Shown one piece after another: positions 9,889-19,337 of a DNA stretch of 64,000 nt; within the stretch, counting starts at the first letter, position 1; every line of letters begins with the position of its first letter. The stretch spans positions 21,735,185-21,799,184 of the forward strand of contig CM044966.1 in the NCBI GenBank assembly GCA_024516035.1. Direction: 5' to 3'. The stretch is from Bactericera cockerelli. Its lineage: Eukaryota > Arthropoda > Insecta > Hemiptera > Triozidae. The position numbers and the translations under genes were made by a program. Under the pieces are notes generated by a model. The model was not told the DNA's origin. It ran no database searches and saw only the letters and a list, made by a program, of their open reading frames with translations.

Positions 9889-10216
9889 CCAATTCTTTTG
9901 AATTTCCTAAGTGCATGGAGAAAAAAATAAACATGGGGTTACAACATGCACTCATATTAGGCAAAATATACTTTACATTATTTTACAGTAACAAAAATAT
10001 CACGTTCAATATACAGTTCATGAACTCTAGCATAATCACCGAGGTCATATAACATAGAGGGAACCCGATGTATCAAGATTTGCATCCAGTAGGGACCATC
10101 AGCTGATTTCAAAATCAGTGGCGGAGTTGTAGTATTTTTTCTCTCGCGAAGGAGTGGGTACCTAAACTAACTACCTAATTCTTCTAGAATAATATTTTTA
10201 CTTTTTTCATTAGTTA

Positions 10217-10903
10217 TTACTTCCGAGAAATTTCTAATATTAGAAATCGGAAGTATTGTGATCGTTTTTGTAAAAAAAATATTTTTTTGCTCCGATTTCA
10301 ATTTTTTACATATTGTGGACGTTTCACAACCTCCTGAGTAACTTGGGGTTTTGAGTCCGTCTGTCGGTCTATTAAAAATATTCCTTCTAACGCGCAAATC
10401 TCAGAAACTACTAAACAGATTTTGATGAAATTTTGCAGACATACATAGAAGACGTTCTGCAGATGGTCCCCTTTTAAATTCATCAAATTCGAACTAGCGG
10501 TTCTGGGTGAAAGAGACCATACGCCTGACCACTAACTTTTTATACTTGCTTATATCTCGTGAACGGTACACTCGATACTGATGAAATTTTGTATGAATAT
10601 GCATATTATTGTTTTATATTTGTTATTTATTTTTCTTTTTTAAGTAATTATATTTTAACTCTGACATTTAAGAAAATCCTAAATTTTGGATAAAAAAGAC
10701 AAAAAATAAGGTCCACCACTTGCCGATACAGAATTTTTTGTAGAATCTAGAATGTAGGTAAAGTATTATTCTACCTTATAAAACAAATTTAAAGAAAATT
10801 GGTTTTGGAGATACAAGTGATTTAGTATAAAATCTCAAAATTGGCACGTGTATACAAAGTGAAACAATCACGAGGAAGTATTGAGTCCATAATTGGCAGT
10901 GTT
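10217..10903. mobile_element. 0.7-kb hairpin-ended element, private to duplicon 1
   Basis: One end is the ACTTCCGAGAAATTTCTAA hairpin, the other ends AGGAAGTATTGAGTCCATAA..GGCAGTGTT. The interior has CGTCTGTCGGTC and a TGATGAAATTTTG block. A diverged copy in opposite orientation lies at 62417-63114, and a solo hairpin at 6693-6729. It has no TIRs and no coding frame. The hairpin end could suggest a Helitron-like or SINE-like mobile sequence, but I cannot assign a class. Confidence 0.6.
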
Positions 10904-11358
10904 TTTTTTGTCTTTGTTACCTTTTTTACTTTCCTTGTTTTCTATAGAATGATTAAAAAATTAATTTAAAAGGGCAAAGGCTCTGATTAAAAATATAGGA
11001 TACAAATATACAGTGTATAATAGTAAAAGTAAATGGTAAAACCGTAAAATACATAGTGAGAGGGTATCAGAAAACTATAAATCTTGCTGTAAAGCTTGGA
11101 AATTCTCAAGAATCGAATAACTTGAGTAGCAACATTGTCATTGTCAGAGGGGAGTTACAAACGCCAAGCTAGAGGTCGTTTACTGTACATAAATATAATA
11201 TTATAATTTGGTACATGTATTAATATCACAATATAGATGTAATACTGCAACACTGAGTACACTGCCTTGGGAATGTTGTAGAGGAAGTCTAGTATTTATT
11301 AATAAACTAAAATTGAGACGTAATTTCCAAAATGTTTTAATTAGTATGAACCCTCTTA
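10904..11358. other. AT-rich insertion sequence, no gene seen
   Basis: Absent from duplicons 2-4. No recognised element or ORF. Confidence 0.4.
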
Positions 11359-11520
11359 GGCCAGCGTCGATGGCGCGTTGAATGCACCGGTTCTCGTAGG
11401 ATCACCGAAATTAAGCAACGTCCAGCGAGGTGAAGACTTCGTGATGCTGGCATTCCGGCCCAACCCAGGCTGGGTGAGGTCAATGTGGGTATCAGGTTTG
11501 TAAGTTTCCTGCGAATGGAG
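11359..11520 (+). mobile_element. 5S rRNA-derived SINE (SINE3 class) or 5S pseudogene
   Basis: The first ~90 bp resemble insect 5S rRNA: GGCCAGCGTC, then TTGAATGCACCGGTTCTCGT, GATCACCGAAATTAAGCAAC and a divergent box C region. The last motif covers the internal A box of a type 1 Pol III promoter. The 3' part departs from 5S (AACCCAGGCTGGGTGAGGTC) and looks like an added body. Because normal duplicon sequence resumes at about 11521, this is an insertion. One copy cannot separate a SINE family from a single 5S retro-pseudogene. Confidence 0.7.
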
Positions 11521-11551
11521 TGTAAAACCCCCATCTTGTATCACCATGCAG

Positions 11552-11854
11552 TTAAATAACGACGTTCAACTCTAATAAAACAAAACAAGTATGAACCCTC
11601 ATATGGCTTTTAAGTTGACCTATTTGTTTAAACGATTTTTTACAAATCTCACACTTGACAAGATCTTTGACATTGTGAGTCCTCATATGATTTTTTAAAG
11701 TACCCAATTCAGCAAATGATTTTCCACAACTGTCACAGCTGAAACACTTCTCAACAGTGTGAATTCTCATGTGTTTACTTAAATATGCTGATTGAGTGAA
11801 AGATATTCTACAGATCTCACAACTAAAAGACTTTTTATCAGTGTGAATTCTCAT
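11552..11854 (-). pseudogene. C-terminal fingers of zinc-finger copy 1, displaced by frameshift
   Basis: Encodes three C2H2 fingers (CEICRISF, CDSCGKSF, CEICKKSF) and the family C-terminus HTCFVLLE. It overlaps the end of the 734-codon frame at 11838 and corresponds to the last fingers of intact copies 2 and 4. It is out of frame because the T run at about 11853-11862 (A run in the gene) differs in length from the equivalent tract in other copies. Translation of copy 1 would not reach it unless ribosomes slip on the A tract. Confidence 0.8.
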
Positions 11855-14042
11855 GTTTTTTTTTTAAATTACTTGATTCAGTAAATATTTTTTTACATAT
11901 CTTACAACTGTAAGGATTTTCGCCAAGGTGAATTTTCATGTGTCTTTTTAAACTACCTGATACAGTAAATGATGTTTTGCATATTTTACAACTGTAAGGC
12001 TTTGTGCCAGTGTGAATTCTAATGTGTTTTTTTAAATTACCTAATTCAATAAATGATTTTTTACAGATATCACAACTGAAAGATTTTTCACCAGTGTGAA
12101 TCTTCATGTGATTTTTTGCTGAATATGACAAAGCAAATGATTTTCCACAAATCTTGCAACTGAAAGGCTTTTCACCAGTGTGAATCTTCCTGTGATTTTT
12201 CAATATATGTGATTGAGTAAATGATTTTCCACATTCTTCACAACTGAAAGGCCTTTCACCAGTGTGAGACCTCAGGTGATTTATTAAACCAGTTCTACCA
12301 GTAAATGATTTTTTACATACATCACAACTGAAAGGCTTTTCACCAGTGTGAGACCACAGGTGATTTTTTAAAGCATATTTATAAGTAAATGATTTTTTAC
12401 ATACATCACAACTGAAAGGCCATTCACCAGTGTGAGACCACAGGTGATCTTTTAAAGCAGCTTCAGAAGTAAAAGATTTTTTACATACATCACAATTGAA
12501 AGGTTTTTCCCCAGTGTGAATCCTATTATGAGTTTTTAATATACTTGATTGAGTAAATGATTTTCCACATTCTTCACAACTGAAAGGCCTTTCACCAGAG
12601 TGAGATAACAAATGATTTTTTAAAGCAGCTTTATAAGTAAATGATTTTTTACATACATCACAACTGAAAGGCTTTTCCCCAGTGTGAATCCTATTATGAG
12701 TTTTTAATATACTTGATTGAGTAAATGATTTTCCACATTCTTCACAACTGAAAGGCCTTTCACCAGAGTGAGATAACAAATGATTTTTTAAAGCAGCTTT
12801 ATAACTAAATGATTTTTTACATACATCACAACTGAAAGGCTTTTCCCCAGTGTGAACCTTTAGGTGACATTTTAAATTACTTTTTTTATTAAATGTTTTT
12901 TTACATACCTCACAACTGAAAGGTTTTTCACCCGTGTGAATTATCATATGATATTTTAAATAATTTGATTCAGTAAATGATTTTTTACATATCTCACAAT
13001 TGAAAGGTTTTTCTACTGAGTGGTTAATGGGATCACTTTTGCCATATCTATCTGAAAATGACATTTGATATTCATGTTTTACTTCTTTTTGGAAACATAA
13101 ATGATTTTTGAGATCACCAGATACAACAAAAGAGCTTTGACAAGAATCACATTCAAATGACATTCCTTGCTCATGTTTAATGTTCTCTATCACAAATTCA
13201 CTATCCTGAGACTCACATTGAATATTATCGGTCACAACTTCACACTGGGGCTCATTATTGGTATTCTCCATCACATATTCACTGTCCTGTGGCTCACATT
13301 TGATGTTTTCTGTCACACGTTCAGTGTCATCAAAACTGTCTGTCATAACGAATGAACTTAGACCACAGTCTTCACGCACTTCTTGTTTCTCTGTCATAAC
13401 TAGTGAACTTAAACCGCAGTCTTCATGCACTTCTTCTTCCTCTGTCATAACTAGTGAACCTAATCCACAGTCTTCATGCACTTCTTGTTTCTCTGTCATA
13501 ACTAGTGAACTTAATCCACAGTCTTCATGCACTTCTTGTTTCTCTGTCATAACTAGTGAACTTAATCCACAGTCTTCATGCACTTCTTGTTTCTCTGTCA
13601 TAACTAGTGAACTTAATCCACAGTCTTCATGCACTTCTTGTTTCTCTGTCATAACTAGTGAACTTAATCCACAGTCTTCATGCACTTCTTGTTTCTCTGT
13701 CATAACTAGTGAACTTAATCCACAGTCTTCATGCACTTCTTGTTTCTCTGTCATAACTAGTGAACTTAATCCACAGTCTTCATGCACTTCTTCTTCCTCT
13801 GTCATAACTAGTGAACTTAACCCACTGTCTTCATGCACTTCTTCTTTTTTTATAAACCTATGCACTCCTTCTTTCTTTATAAACCTATCACATACATGTG
13901 GATGAGTAAAGATTTCATCTCCTTCAATACCAGAATGAATGTGCACAAGACTTCCCACTGCTGCAGCATTGTTTGCACAAGATGACATCATACCTGACTT
14001 GATTTTATCATTCACATTTTTCTCTACATTATTTGTTGACAT
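11838..14042 (-). CDS. C2H2 zinc-finger protein, copy 1 (734 codons, C-terminally frameshifted)
   Basis: Probable nuclear DNA-binding protein. Residues 1-60 (MSTNNVEKNV..) are conserved in all four copies. Residues ~70-240 hold ten copies of a 17-residue repeat, EVHEDCGLSSLVMTEKQ, so the region is acidic. A degenerate finger (CDSCQSSF) follows at about 295, then thirteen canonical C-x2-C-x12-H-x3-H fingers with TGEKPF linkers, and a fourteenth whose HMRIHT end is replaced by KKHENSH then stop. The cause is an expanded A tract. Single exon; ATG chosen because it is shared by all copies and sits 38 nt after a TATA motif. No KRAB, ZAD or BTB domain is visible. Confidence 0.85.
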   Translation of the reverse strand: MSTNNVEKNVNDKIKSGMMSSCANNAAAVGSLVHIHSGIEGDEIFTHPHVCDRFIKKEGVHRFIKKEEVHEDSGLSSLVMTEEEEVHEDCGLSSLVMTEKQEVHEDCGLSSLVMTEKQEVHEDCGLSSLVMTEKQEVHEDCGLSSLVMTEKQEVHEDCGLSSLVMTEKQEVHEDCGLSSLVMTEKQEVHEDCGLGSLVMTEEEEVHEDCGLSSLVMTEKQEVREDCGLSSFVMTDSFDDTERVTENIKCEPQDSEYVMENTNNEPQCEVVTDNIQCESQDSEFVIENIKHEQGMSFECDSCQSSFVVSGDLKNHLCFQKEVKHEYQMSFSDRYGKSDPINHSVEKPFNCEICKKSFTESNYLKYHMIIHTGEKPFSCEVCKKTFNKKSNLKCHLKVHTGEKPFSCDVCKKSFSYKAALKNHLLSHSGERPFSCEECGKSFTQSSILKTHNRIHTGEKPFSCDVCKKSFTYKAALKNHLLSHSGERPFSCEECGKSFTQSSILKTHNRIHTGEKPFNCDVCKKSFTSEAALKDHLWSHTGEWPFSCDVCKKSFTYKYALKNHLWSHTGEKPFSCDVCKKSFTGRTGLINHLRSHTGERPFSCEECGKSFTQSHILKNHRKIHTGEKPFSCKICGKSFALSYSAKNHMKIHTGEKSFSCDICKKSFIELGNLKKHIRIHTGTKPYSCKICKTSFTVSGSLKRHMKIHLGENPYSCKICKKIFTESSNLKKKHENSH
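13345..13852 (-). repeat. 51-bp coding minisatellite, 10 units (copy 1)
   Basis: Ten near-identical 51-bp units encode the 17-residue EVHEDCGLSSLVMTEKQ repeat. Being a multiple of three, copy changes keep the frame. The other copies have 4, 4 and 5 units. The reverse strand is also open, which gives a spurious 215-codon ORF. Confidence 0.9.
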
Positions 14043-14074
14043 TGCAACTATTTGTTAAATTTTTTGTATGTTTC

Positions 14075-14080
14075 TTTATA
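14075..14080 (-). promoter_or_regulatory. Candidate TATA box of zinc-finger copy 1
   Basis: GCTATAAAG on the minus strand, its first T 38 nt upstream of the ATG and identical in all four copies. With usual spacing the 5' UTR would be under ten nt, so an upstream exon is the alternative. Confidence 0.4.
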
Positions 14081-14591
14081 GCGTGTAGGGAAGGAAACAC
14101 AAAGAACACAAGTGAACCAGATATTATCTAGAATTCTAGATGATTGTTATCATCAGGAATACATGCCAAGTATTGCTTCTTGCAGCAGAGGACATGAAAA
14201 GTTTTCCTTACAAGAAGTTCTGTCTTGGGTGGACTAGTCTTGTTCAATCTGGAATCAAAACAATAGTCTAAATTAGGAGATGTATGCATTTATTTTACCT
14301 GATTTTTTTCAATTTTAATATCAGAAATTTCTTGGAAGTAAAATATACACAAGATTCAAAATTATATGTGCTATGATTGATTGAAACTCTGACTTGAGGG
14401 AGGGTCTCTGATATCTTTAATTTGATCTTGCTCTTTTTGTCGGCCACTATAGTTAAAATATTCATATGTAGTCAACATACGACTCAGTTACTCAGTTTTT
14501 TTTTTTCAATGGTGGAATTAGATATATTTATTTTTTATTACAGGTGAAACACCTCATCCATATTCATATTTGATGGCAAAGAGCCAAATAT
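14081..14591. other. 5' flank of zinc-finger copy 1
   Basis: Shared with the other duplicons. Contains TCTAGAATTCTAGA, a perfect 14-bp palindrome at about 14128-14141, and otherwise AT-rich sequence. No gene seen. Confidence 0.5.
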
Positions 14592-15115
14592 CGTTGCTTA
14601 AGAAGAGGTACCTTGTAAGTCCGATTTTTGAACTTTTCAGGAGACAGTAAAAACTGATTATAAAGTTGTGGGTAGGTTTTAAAAAAATAAAAAAATCAGT
14701 TTAACCATAAACATATACCTGTTTTATCAATTGAAATTACTATTTTTTGATAATACTTGTATTTTTAGGAGATATCGGACATACGAGGTACCTCTCAACT
14801 GATTCTTGTAAAATTTTCAGAAAAGCATTTGTGCATTTTTTGTAGAGGTACCTTGTATCTCTGATTTATTTTACACAATACACATATATTACTGATTGGA
14901 GATATGAGGTCTCACCAGAAATGTTCTTCAAAACAAAAATATCGATTTACGAGGTAAACTTTAATCAATTATTGTGTCATTCTTTGTATTTGAATGGTCA
15001 TATAAAACCAATTTTAAAATAATCGATATTTTTTTGATTTTTTCCAATTCCAATGATACCAAAAACGTATTATCAAAAAATTTGGACTTACAAGGTATCT
15101 CTTCTTAAGCGACGC
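14592..15115. mobile_element. 524-bp TIR element (MITE) with TAT target duplication
   Basis: The left end CGTTGCTTAAGAAGAGGTAC and the reverse complement of the right end share about 31 bp with few mismatches. TAT flanks both sides (14589-14591, 15116-15118), and duplicon 2 shows the empty site at about 24366-24376. The interior is AT-rich and non-coding, with repeats of the GAGGTACCT motif. The superfamily is not determined. Confidence 0.8.
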
Positions 15116-16124
15116 TATGCTCAGATAGTTAGATTCTATCTACACTCTTTTGATATTCAATTTTTCAATAGAACCCAAATGAGAACCAATCAGAAGTTAG
15201 AACATAGATTCATTCAAAAATAACTGAGTCCCTGACTAGGTTGAGAAACAGTCAATAAACAGTGCTTCTTATTATGGCTGTTTATTCTGTTCCCTTTAAA
15301 TATGGATAGTAAAATTTGATTAAGTATAGCTTCAACTTCATCAACTACCTTTGCCTGGTGTCTCTGTCTTACTGACAGGCAATCGTTCATTGAGGAGAGT
15401 GTTGGGTGTCCACATTCACTACAGAACTGGATACTAGACCAAAGGCAGAATTAATAGACATTTTGGTAATGTCAGTGTGGCGTTAAGTCTTGGTCGTCAT
15501 GGATTGCGTACTGTGTAAGATAGGGAAAACCAACGATTCGAAATGACGAGTTGTAAATTTGTTTATTAATTTGGCACAGTCAAAAAGAAAAGACCTCACT
15601 TTAATTTTGGCTTTAGACTTGATACTTCATGAGGAAAATCAAATCCGGATAACTTACCGCGCCGTCGACGTTATGAGACCAATAAATATTTTAAATAGTT
15701 GCGCCATTAATCAAAGGGGTATTTTTTCTTTTGGATAGAAAAAATTCCATTTTATTCCATAATAAATTATACTTCCCGACTTTTCGTGAAAGAAACATAC
15801 TTTTCGGTACTTTTAAAGATAAACAATGGACTTGAGCTATAAAAGAACTGGAAGCAAGAATTTTCTTCTTCCAGTTTGATTAGCAAATATTTTTCATCTT
15901 CCAAAAGAAAAATGACTTGCTTCCAGTTTGATTTTATTCCAGTTGCATTCACTTTGGTTAGAAAGAAAAATACGGCTCCATAGTCGAACACTCACAAGTC
16001 GTATTTTTCTTTCAAGCCATAGTGGATTCAAATGGACGAACAGGAAGAAAGTCGAACAAATCGATCGCCTGTTCATTTAATTATTTGATTTGATTGATAT
16101 AGTTGGTTAGTAGAAAGATGTAAA
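15116..16124. other. Conserved duplicon spacer, no gene seen
   Basis: Present in all four duplicons. 15955-16015 has an inverted repeat, AGAAAGAAAAATACG and CGTATTTTTCTTTC around a 26-nt centre, and CTTCCAGTTTGATT occurs twice nearby. Open frames of 60-74 codons cross these repeats and have no domain signature. Confidence 0.5.
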
Positions 16125-16495
16125 TATACACCTACCATCCCTTACTTCAAGGAAAAATATGGAATATCCAACTGGGAAGTTCATGGTCTCTGGTTTGGTG
16201 TACGAGTTAGTGCTTCATCTTCTCTTGTTAATTTATTCAAGAAACACAACATAAAGAAAAAGCAGATCCAAGAATTATGCATAACAATTCTCAGGGATAC
16301 ACTCAACATTATCCATCGCCATATGTACTCATAAGAGCTGTCCCCAAAGATGCTGCTGAAATAATTTCATCCTTAAAAATGTTCATTCTACCCTGAAATG
16401 TTTAAATAACTAATGACAAGAATGTTTGAATTGTATACTGTGTCAGTTGGCAACTCTTTGTTAAGAGCAGTTCAAAATAAAAATTTATTTTGTTA
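16125..16495 (+). mobile_element. LINE-A C-terminal relic and 3' UTR (duplicon 1)
   Basis: Frame 16125-16334 translates to a sequence containing WEVHGLWFGVRVSASSSLV and ILRDTLNIIHRHMYS then stop. GLWFGVR plus the downstream helix is what is found after the restriction-like endonuclease in R2/R4/Dong LINEs. The minus-strand LINE at 19338-21452 ends in a clearly related sequence, so this is a second copy in opposite orientation. The 3' UTR follows (GTATACTGTGTCAGTTGGCA). Only the end of the ORF survives. Confidence 0.65.
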
Positions 16496-16995
16496 ATAAA
16501 AAAATACTCAGAAAATTTTCATTTATAACTTGCAGTTGACACAAAAATGGTCACACAGACCGCTTCATACACCGAATTTTCTTCAAAACGCAATAGCACC
16601 CAGATTCAAAATTTGAACGATTTGTTTCTCTCTTTCTGGTGCCGTTTTATAAGGCGTATCTCATTCGTTCCTTCACGCGTCTGAAAGAACTTAGAATTTA
16701 TTGAAACAACAAAGTAAATGGTATTTTATAATTAGTGATACCCTGACTTGCAAGTACTCTAAATTCACGAAAGGGAAAAATCGAATTTTCGAGAAAACAT
16801 TGAATTTATTATTAAATATCTCTCTGGTCTTTCAATATTTTTTGATGCAACCAACTGCATTTGAAGGGAAAAATACATGACTACTTGACTATCCATACCA
16901 GAAATCAAAACTCACTTACTGTGGCTATCATTTCTTTACAAACTTGTGGGAAAAAATGGGGTTTGGCCATAACTCTTTAACGAAGCAAAATGACC
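16496..16995. other. Conserved duplicon spacer
   Basis: AT-rich and shared by all copies with small indels. No gene or element ends recognised. Confidence 0.4.
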
Positions 16996-17634
16996 AATTT
17001 CAGAGGTTATTCGTCAGCCATTTTAAGGGAAAAAATCGCAGAAAGTTAATTTTTTCGCATCCTATGCTACTAATTTTCTTCTTTTATTTTAAAGAAAAAA
17101 AAAGGGGGCCGAATTTAAATTTCTGGACTTTTGATCTTTTGAAACTGAAAAAAGTTTATGATCAATTTAAGGACCTATGACTTTCTTAAAGAATAAAAGC
17201 AAGTACCTACATCAAATTAAAGAAGAGAACTTTACCTATTTTCTGACATTTTTGGTTTTTTTTTTACAACGTTTACCGGGTGCCCGTAATGACTTCCGCA
17301 ACCTGGGCCTATTTTCTTCTAAAAACCGTTTTTTTTCGTGACTCGAACCAAGAAAATTTTTTTTCTTTTACTAATGTTACTAATTTGCTTTGCATGTTTT
17401 GAAAGTAAAATAAAAAAATATGCATTCCATTTAAAATTCGGGAGAAACGAACATGTGCCCCCCTGAACGCCCTTAGGGGCAGTGGGCGGAGGTTCAAAAT
17501 ATTTTCCCATAAAACTTCAGACTTCACATTGGGGACCAATTTTTTGTTTCAAACTCCTAACTCAAACCATTCTCGAGAAAAAGATAGTGGCTGGGTGGTT
17601 TCGATCACCCTGTATGTATCTGGGACACCCTGTA
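16996..17634. mobile_element. Single arm of a CACCCTGTA-ended cassette (duplicon 1)
   Basis: Runs from AATTTCAGAGGTTATTCG to TTTCGATCACCCTGTA, followed 19 bp later by GACACCCTGTA. Duplicon 3 has this arm in inverted duplicate around a DNA transposon (49829-51688). Non-coding. Contains CGCCCTTAGGGGC and polypyrimidine runs. Confidence 0.55.
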
Positions 17635-18158
17635 TACAATCGGTGATAAACAATCTAAAACGATTTCTATGCATAGCATGCATGTCAGCCCAATTGATAA
17701 GTTGGGCACTTAACGAAAACTTAACTACGGCCCTGATTAAATGTAAACAAGAATATTTTTTGATTTCATATGGTGTAAAACAATATTTTGAACCTATGTA
17801 AATGAAAATTGTACTAAAAAATCGAACTAACGCTGAAATACTGGTGTAACAGTTTTGAACCTTGCACGCTACCAGCTCCACCCGTGATAAAGTTTTTGAA
17901 TTTTTTAAAAGCTCATTATACTCAGCCTAATTTGGGCTTTAACTAACAGGAATAAAAAATATAGCATTCCATTTAAAATACGTGAGAAAAATAAAAAAAT
18001 ATGGCCTGAAGGCCGGCCGGGGCCTAAAATAATTATGACCACAGGATGGGCCATAGGGCACTTCCTATCCTTAGTATTTTACAGAATTGAAAAATTCCGT
18101 TGCGTTCAAAAGTTACGAGAGGGTGGCCAGATTTTCTGAAACATACTGTATTTATATA
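17635..18158. other. Conserved duplicon spacer
   Basis: All four copies have a 110-codon minus-strand frame crossing this boundary (17549-17881). It runs across the CACCCTGTA motif, and its opposite strand is also open, so I do not call it a gene. No other feature. Confidence 0.4.
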
Positions 18159-18297
18159 TACAGGGCCTCCATAAAGTCTCAAAATATCAAAAAACGCAAA
18201 AAGCCGTATTCCTCTATTTTTAAGGGCATTAATTTTCAGCTAAAAAAATTTTGCCTACACGGCCCCAGTCAGGCTGGGCAATGCCCAGCCTGACTGG
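18159..18297. mobile_element. Fold-back MITE, left half only (duplicon 1)
   Basis: Starts TACAGGGCCTCCATAAAGTC and stops just after the central palindrome CCAGTCAGGCTGGGC..GCCCAGCCTGACTGG. Duplicons 2-4 have the whole 266-282-bp element. About 300 bp, including the right arm, is deleted here. Confidence 0.7.
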
Positions 18298-18870
18298 ATA
18301 TTAGATAAATGACTAGTTAGATATTAGATAAATTTTGTAGCAGAGTACGGGTAGAAGGCAAGTAAGGTATAAAACGCAGTAAAAAAAGAAACTCTCGTTA
18401 CAAAGCAAGGGTTAACAACTAGTTAGGTATTAGATGAATCTTATAGCAGAATACAGGTAGACGGCTATTAGAGGTATTCTAAGTATTTAAATAAAAAAAA
18501 AAACAGAGCAAAGTACAGGTTACTGGCTAGTTAGCTATAAGAGGAATCTTGTAGGGATGCCTGGGCCATTTGTCCCTTTAACTGATTTTGTTATGCAGAG
18601 ACGTTTGTTTGAAGCGTCTGTGCGCATGCGCATTCAGATGTTTCTTTAATAAATAACTGTCAAGGTCAAAATATTCCCTATAGCAAGCTCGGGACCACCC
18701 TACAGTGAACCCTATAGGGACAACAAAAACGTCTCTGCATACCAGCCCTAAAAAAAGTAAGAGCAAAGTACGGGTTAACGACTAGTTAACCATGAGAGAA
18801 ATCTTATAGAAGTGTACGGGTGGACAACTAGTTTGTTATAAAACCTGAAATAATAAACCTGTAGTACATA
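18298..18870. repeat. Degenerate tandem repeat of about 90-110 bp (duplicon 1)
   Basis: Recurring phrases are AGTACGGGTTAACGACTAGTTA, or variants of it, and GAATCTTATAGAAG. About 18560-18745 interrupts it with a unit whose ends share TGCAGAGACGTTT in inverted orientation and TTGTCCCT. That unit contains TGCGCATGCGCA at 18621-18632. Non-coding. Confidence 0.55.
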
Positions 18871-19079
18871 CATGATCCAGTGATCCACTAATTCAAAATC
18901 TGAAACAATACTAACTTCTAGGTGCTATTAAAATGATCTAAATTAGACACGTCACTTATTGACAAAGTTCTGCTAAATTAAACATGTTTTCAGTTTTACT
19001 CACACAGCATCAAAATGAATTTTATACATTAAAATGTACACGTGTCTATAGATAGGAAATAGCCACGGGACTTGAAACT

Positions 19080-19289
19080 TTGTTTGCTAAAGCTGATTAT
19101 ATTGTTCCTTGTTGCCAATTGTTAGTTATAGACGGTGTCGTTATAAACAATTTCTACTGTGCTTCTCAACTCCCCATTCACAATGGACTTTCTATAGTTC
19201 TTAATAGTAAAACACACTGTAACACATTCACAACAAATTTTGTTAGAGGTCATGATCAAGCTCTTATTTTTCAAGATGCGCTCATTTGA
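19080..19289 (+). other. Conserved 69-codon ORF (duplicon 1), unknown
   Basis: Not recognised. The frame (LFAKADYIVPCCQLL .. FVRGHDQALIFQDALI then stop) has no ATG; it is open from about 19050, so it would be the last exon or C-terminal remnant of something larger. It is preserved in all four duplicons with one to three differences, and its tail is copied again, inverted, at 36507-36622. It may be a TE-protein remnant. Confidence 0.3.
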
Positions 19290-19337
19290 AGTTGATTAAT
19301 TGAAAATAGGACTATTTAGTTTCTAGAACAAGTCTTG

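Noticed and set aside
13258..13905. 215-codon plus-strand ORF with repeated CTSCFSVITSELNPQSS
   Set aside because: Exact antisense of the zinc-finger coding minisatellite. A frame-preserving repeat on one strand keeps the other open too.
14128..14141. TCTAGAATTCTAGA palindrome as an operator
   Set aside because: Common AT-rich palindrome shared by duplication; no evidence of regulatory use.
17549..17881. 110-codon minus-strand ORF present in all four duplicons
   Set aside because: Runs across CACCCTGTA element ends, the opposite strand is also open, and its preservation is explained by high overall identity.
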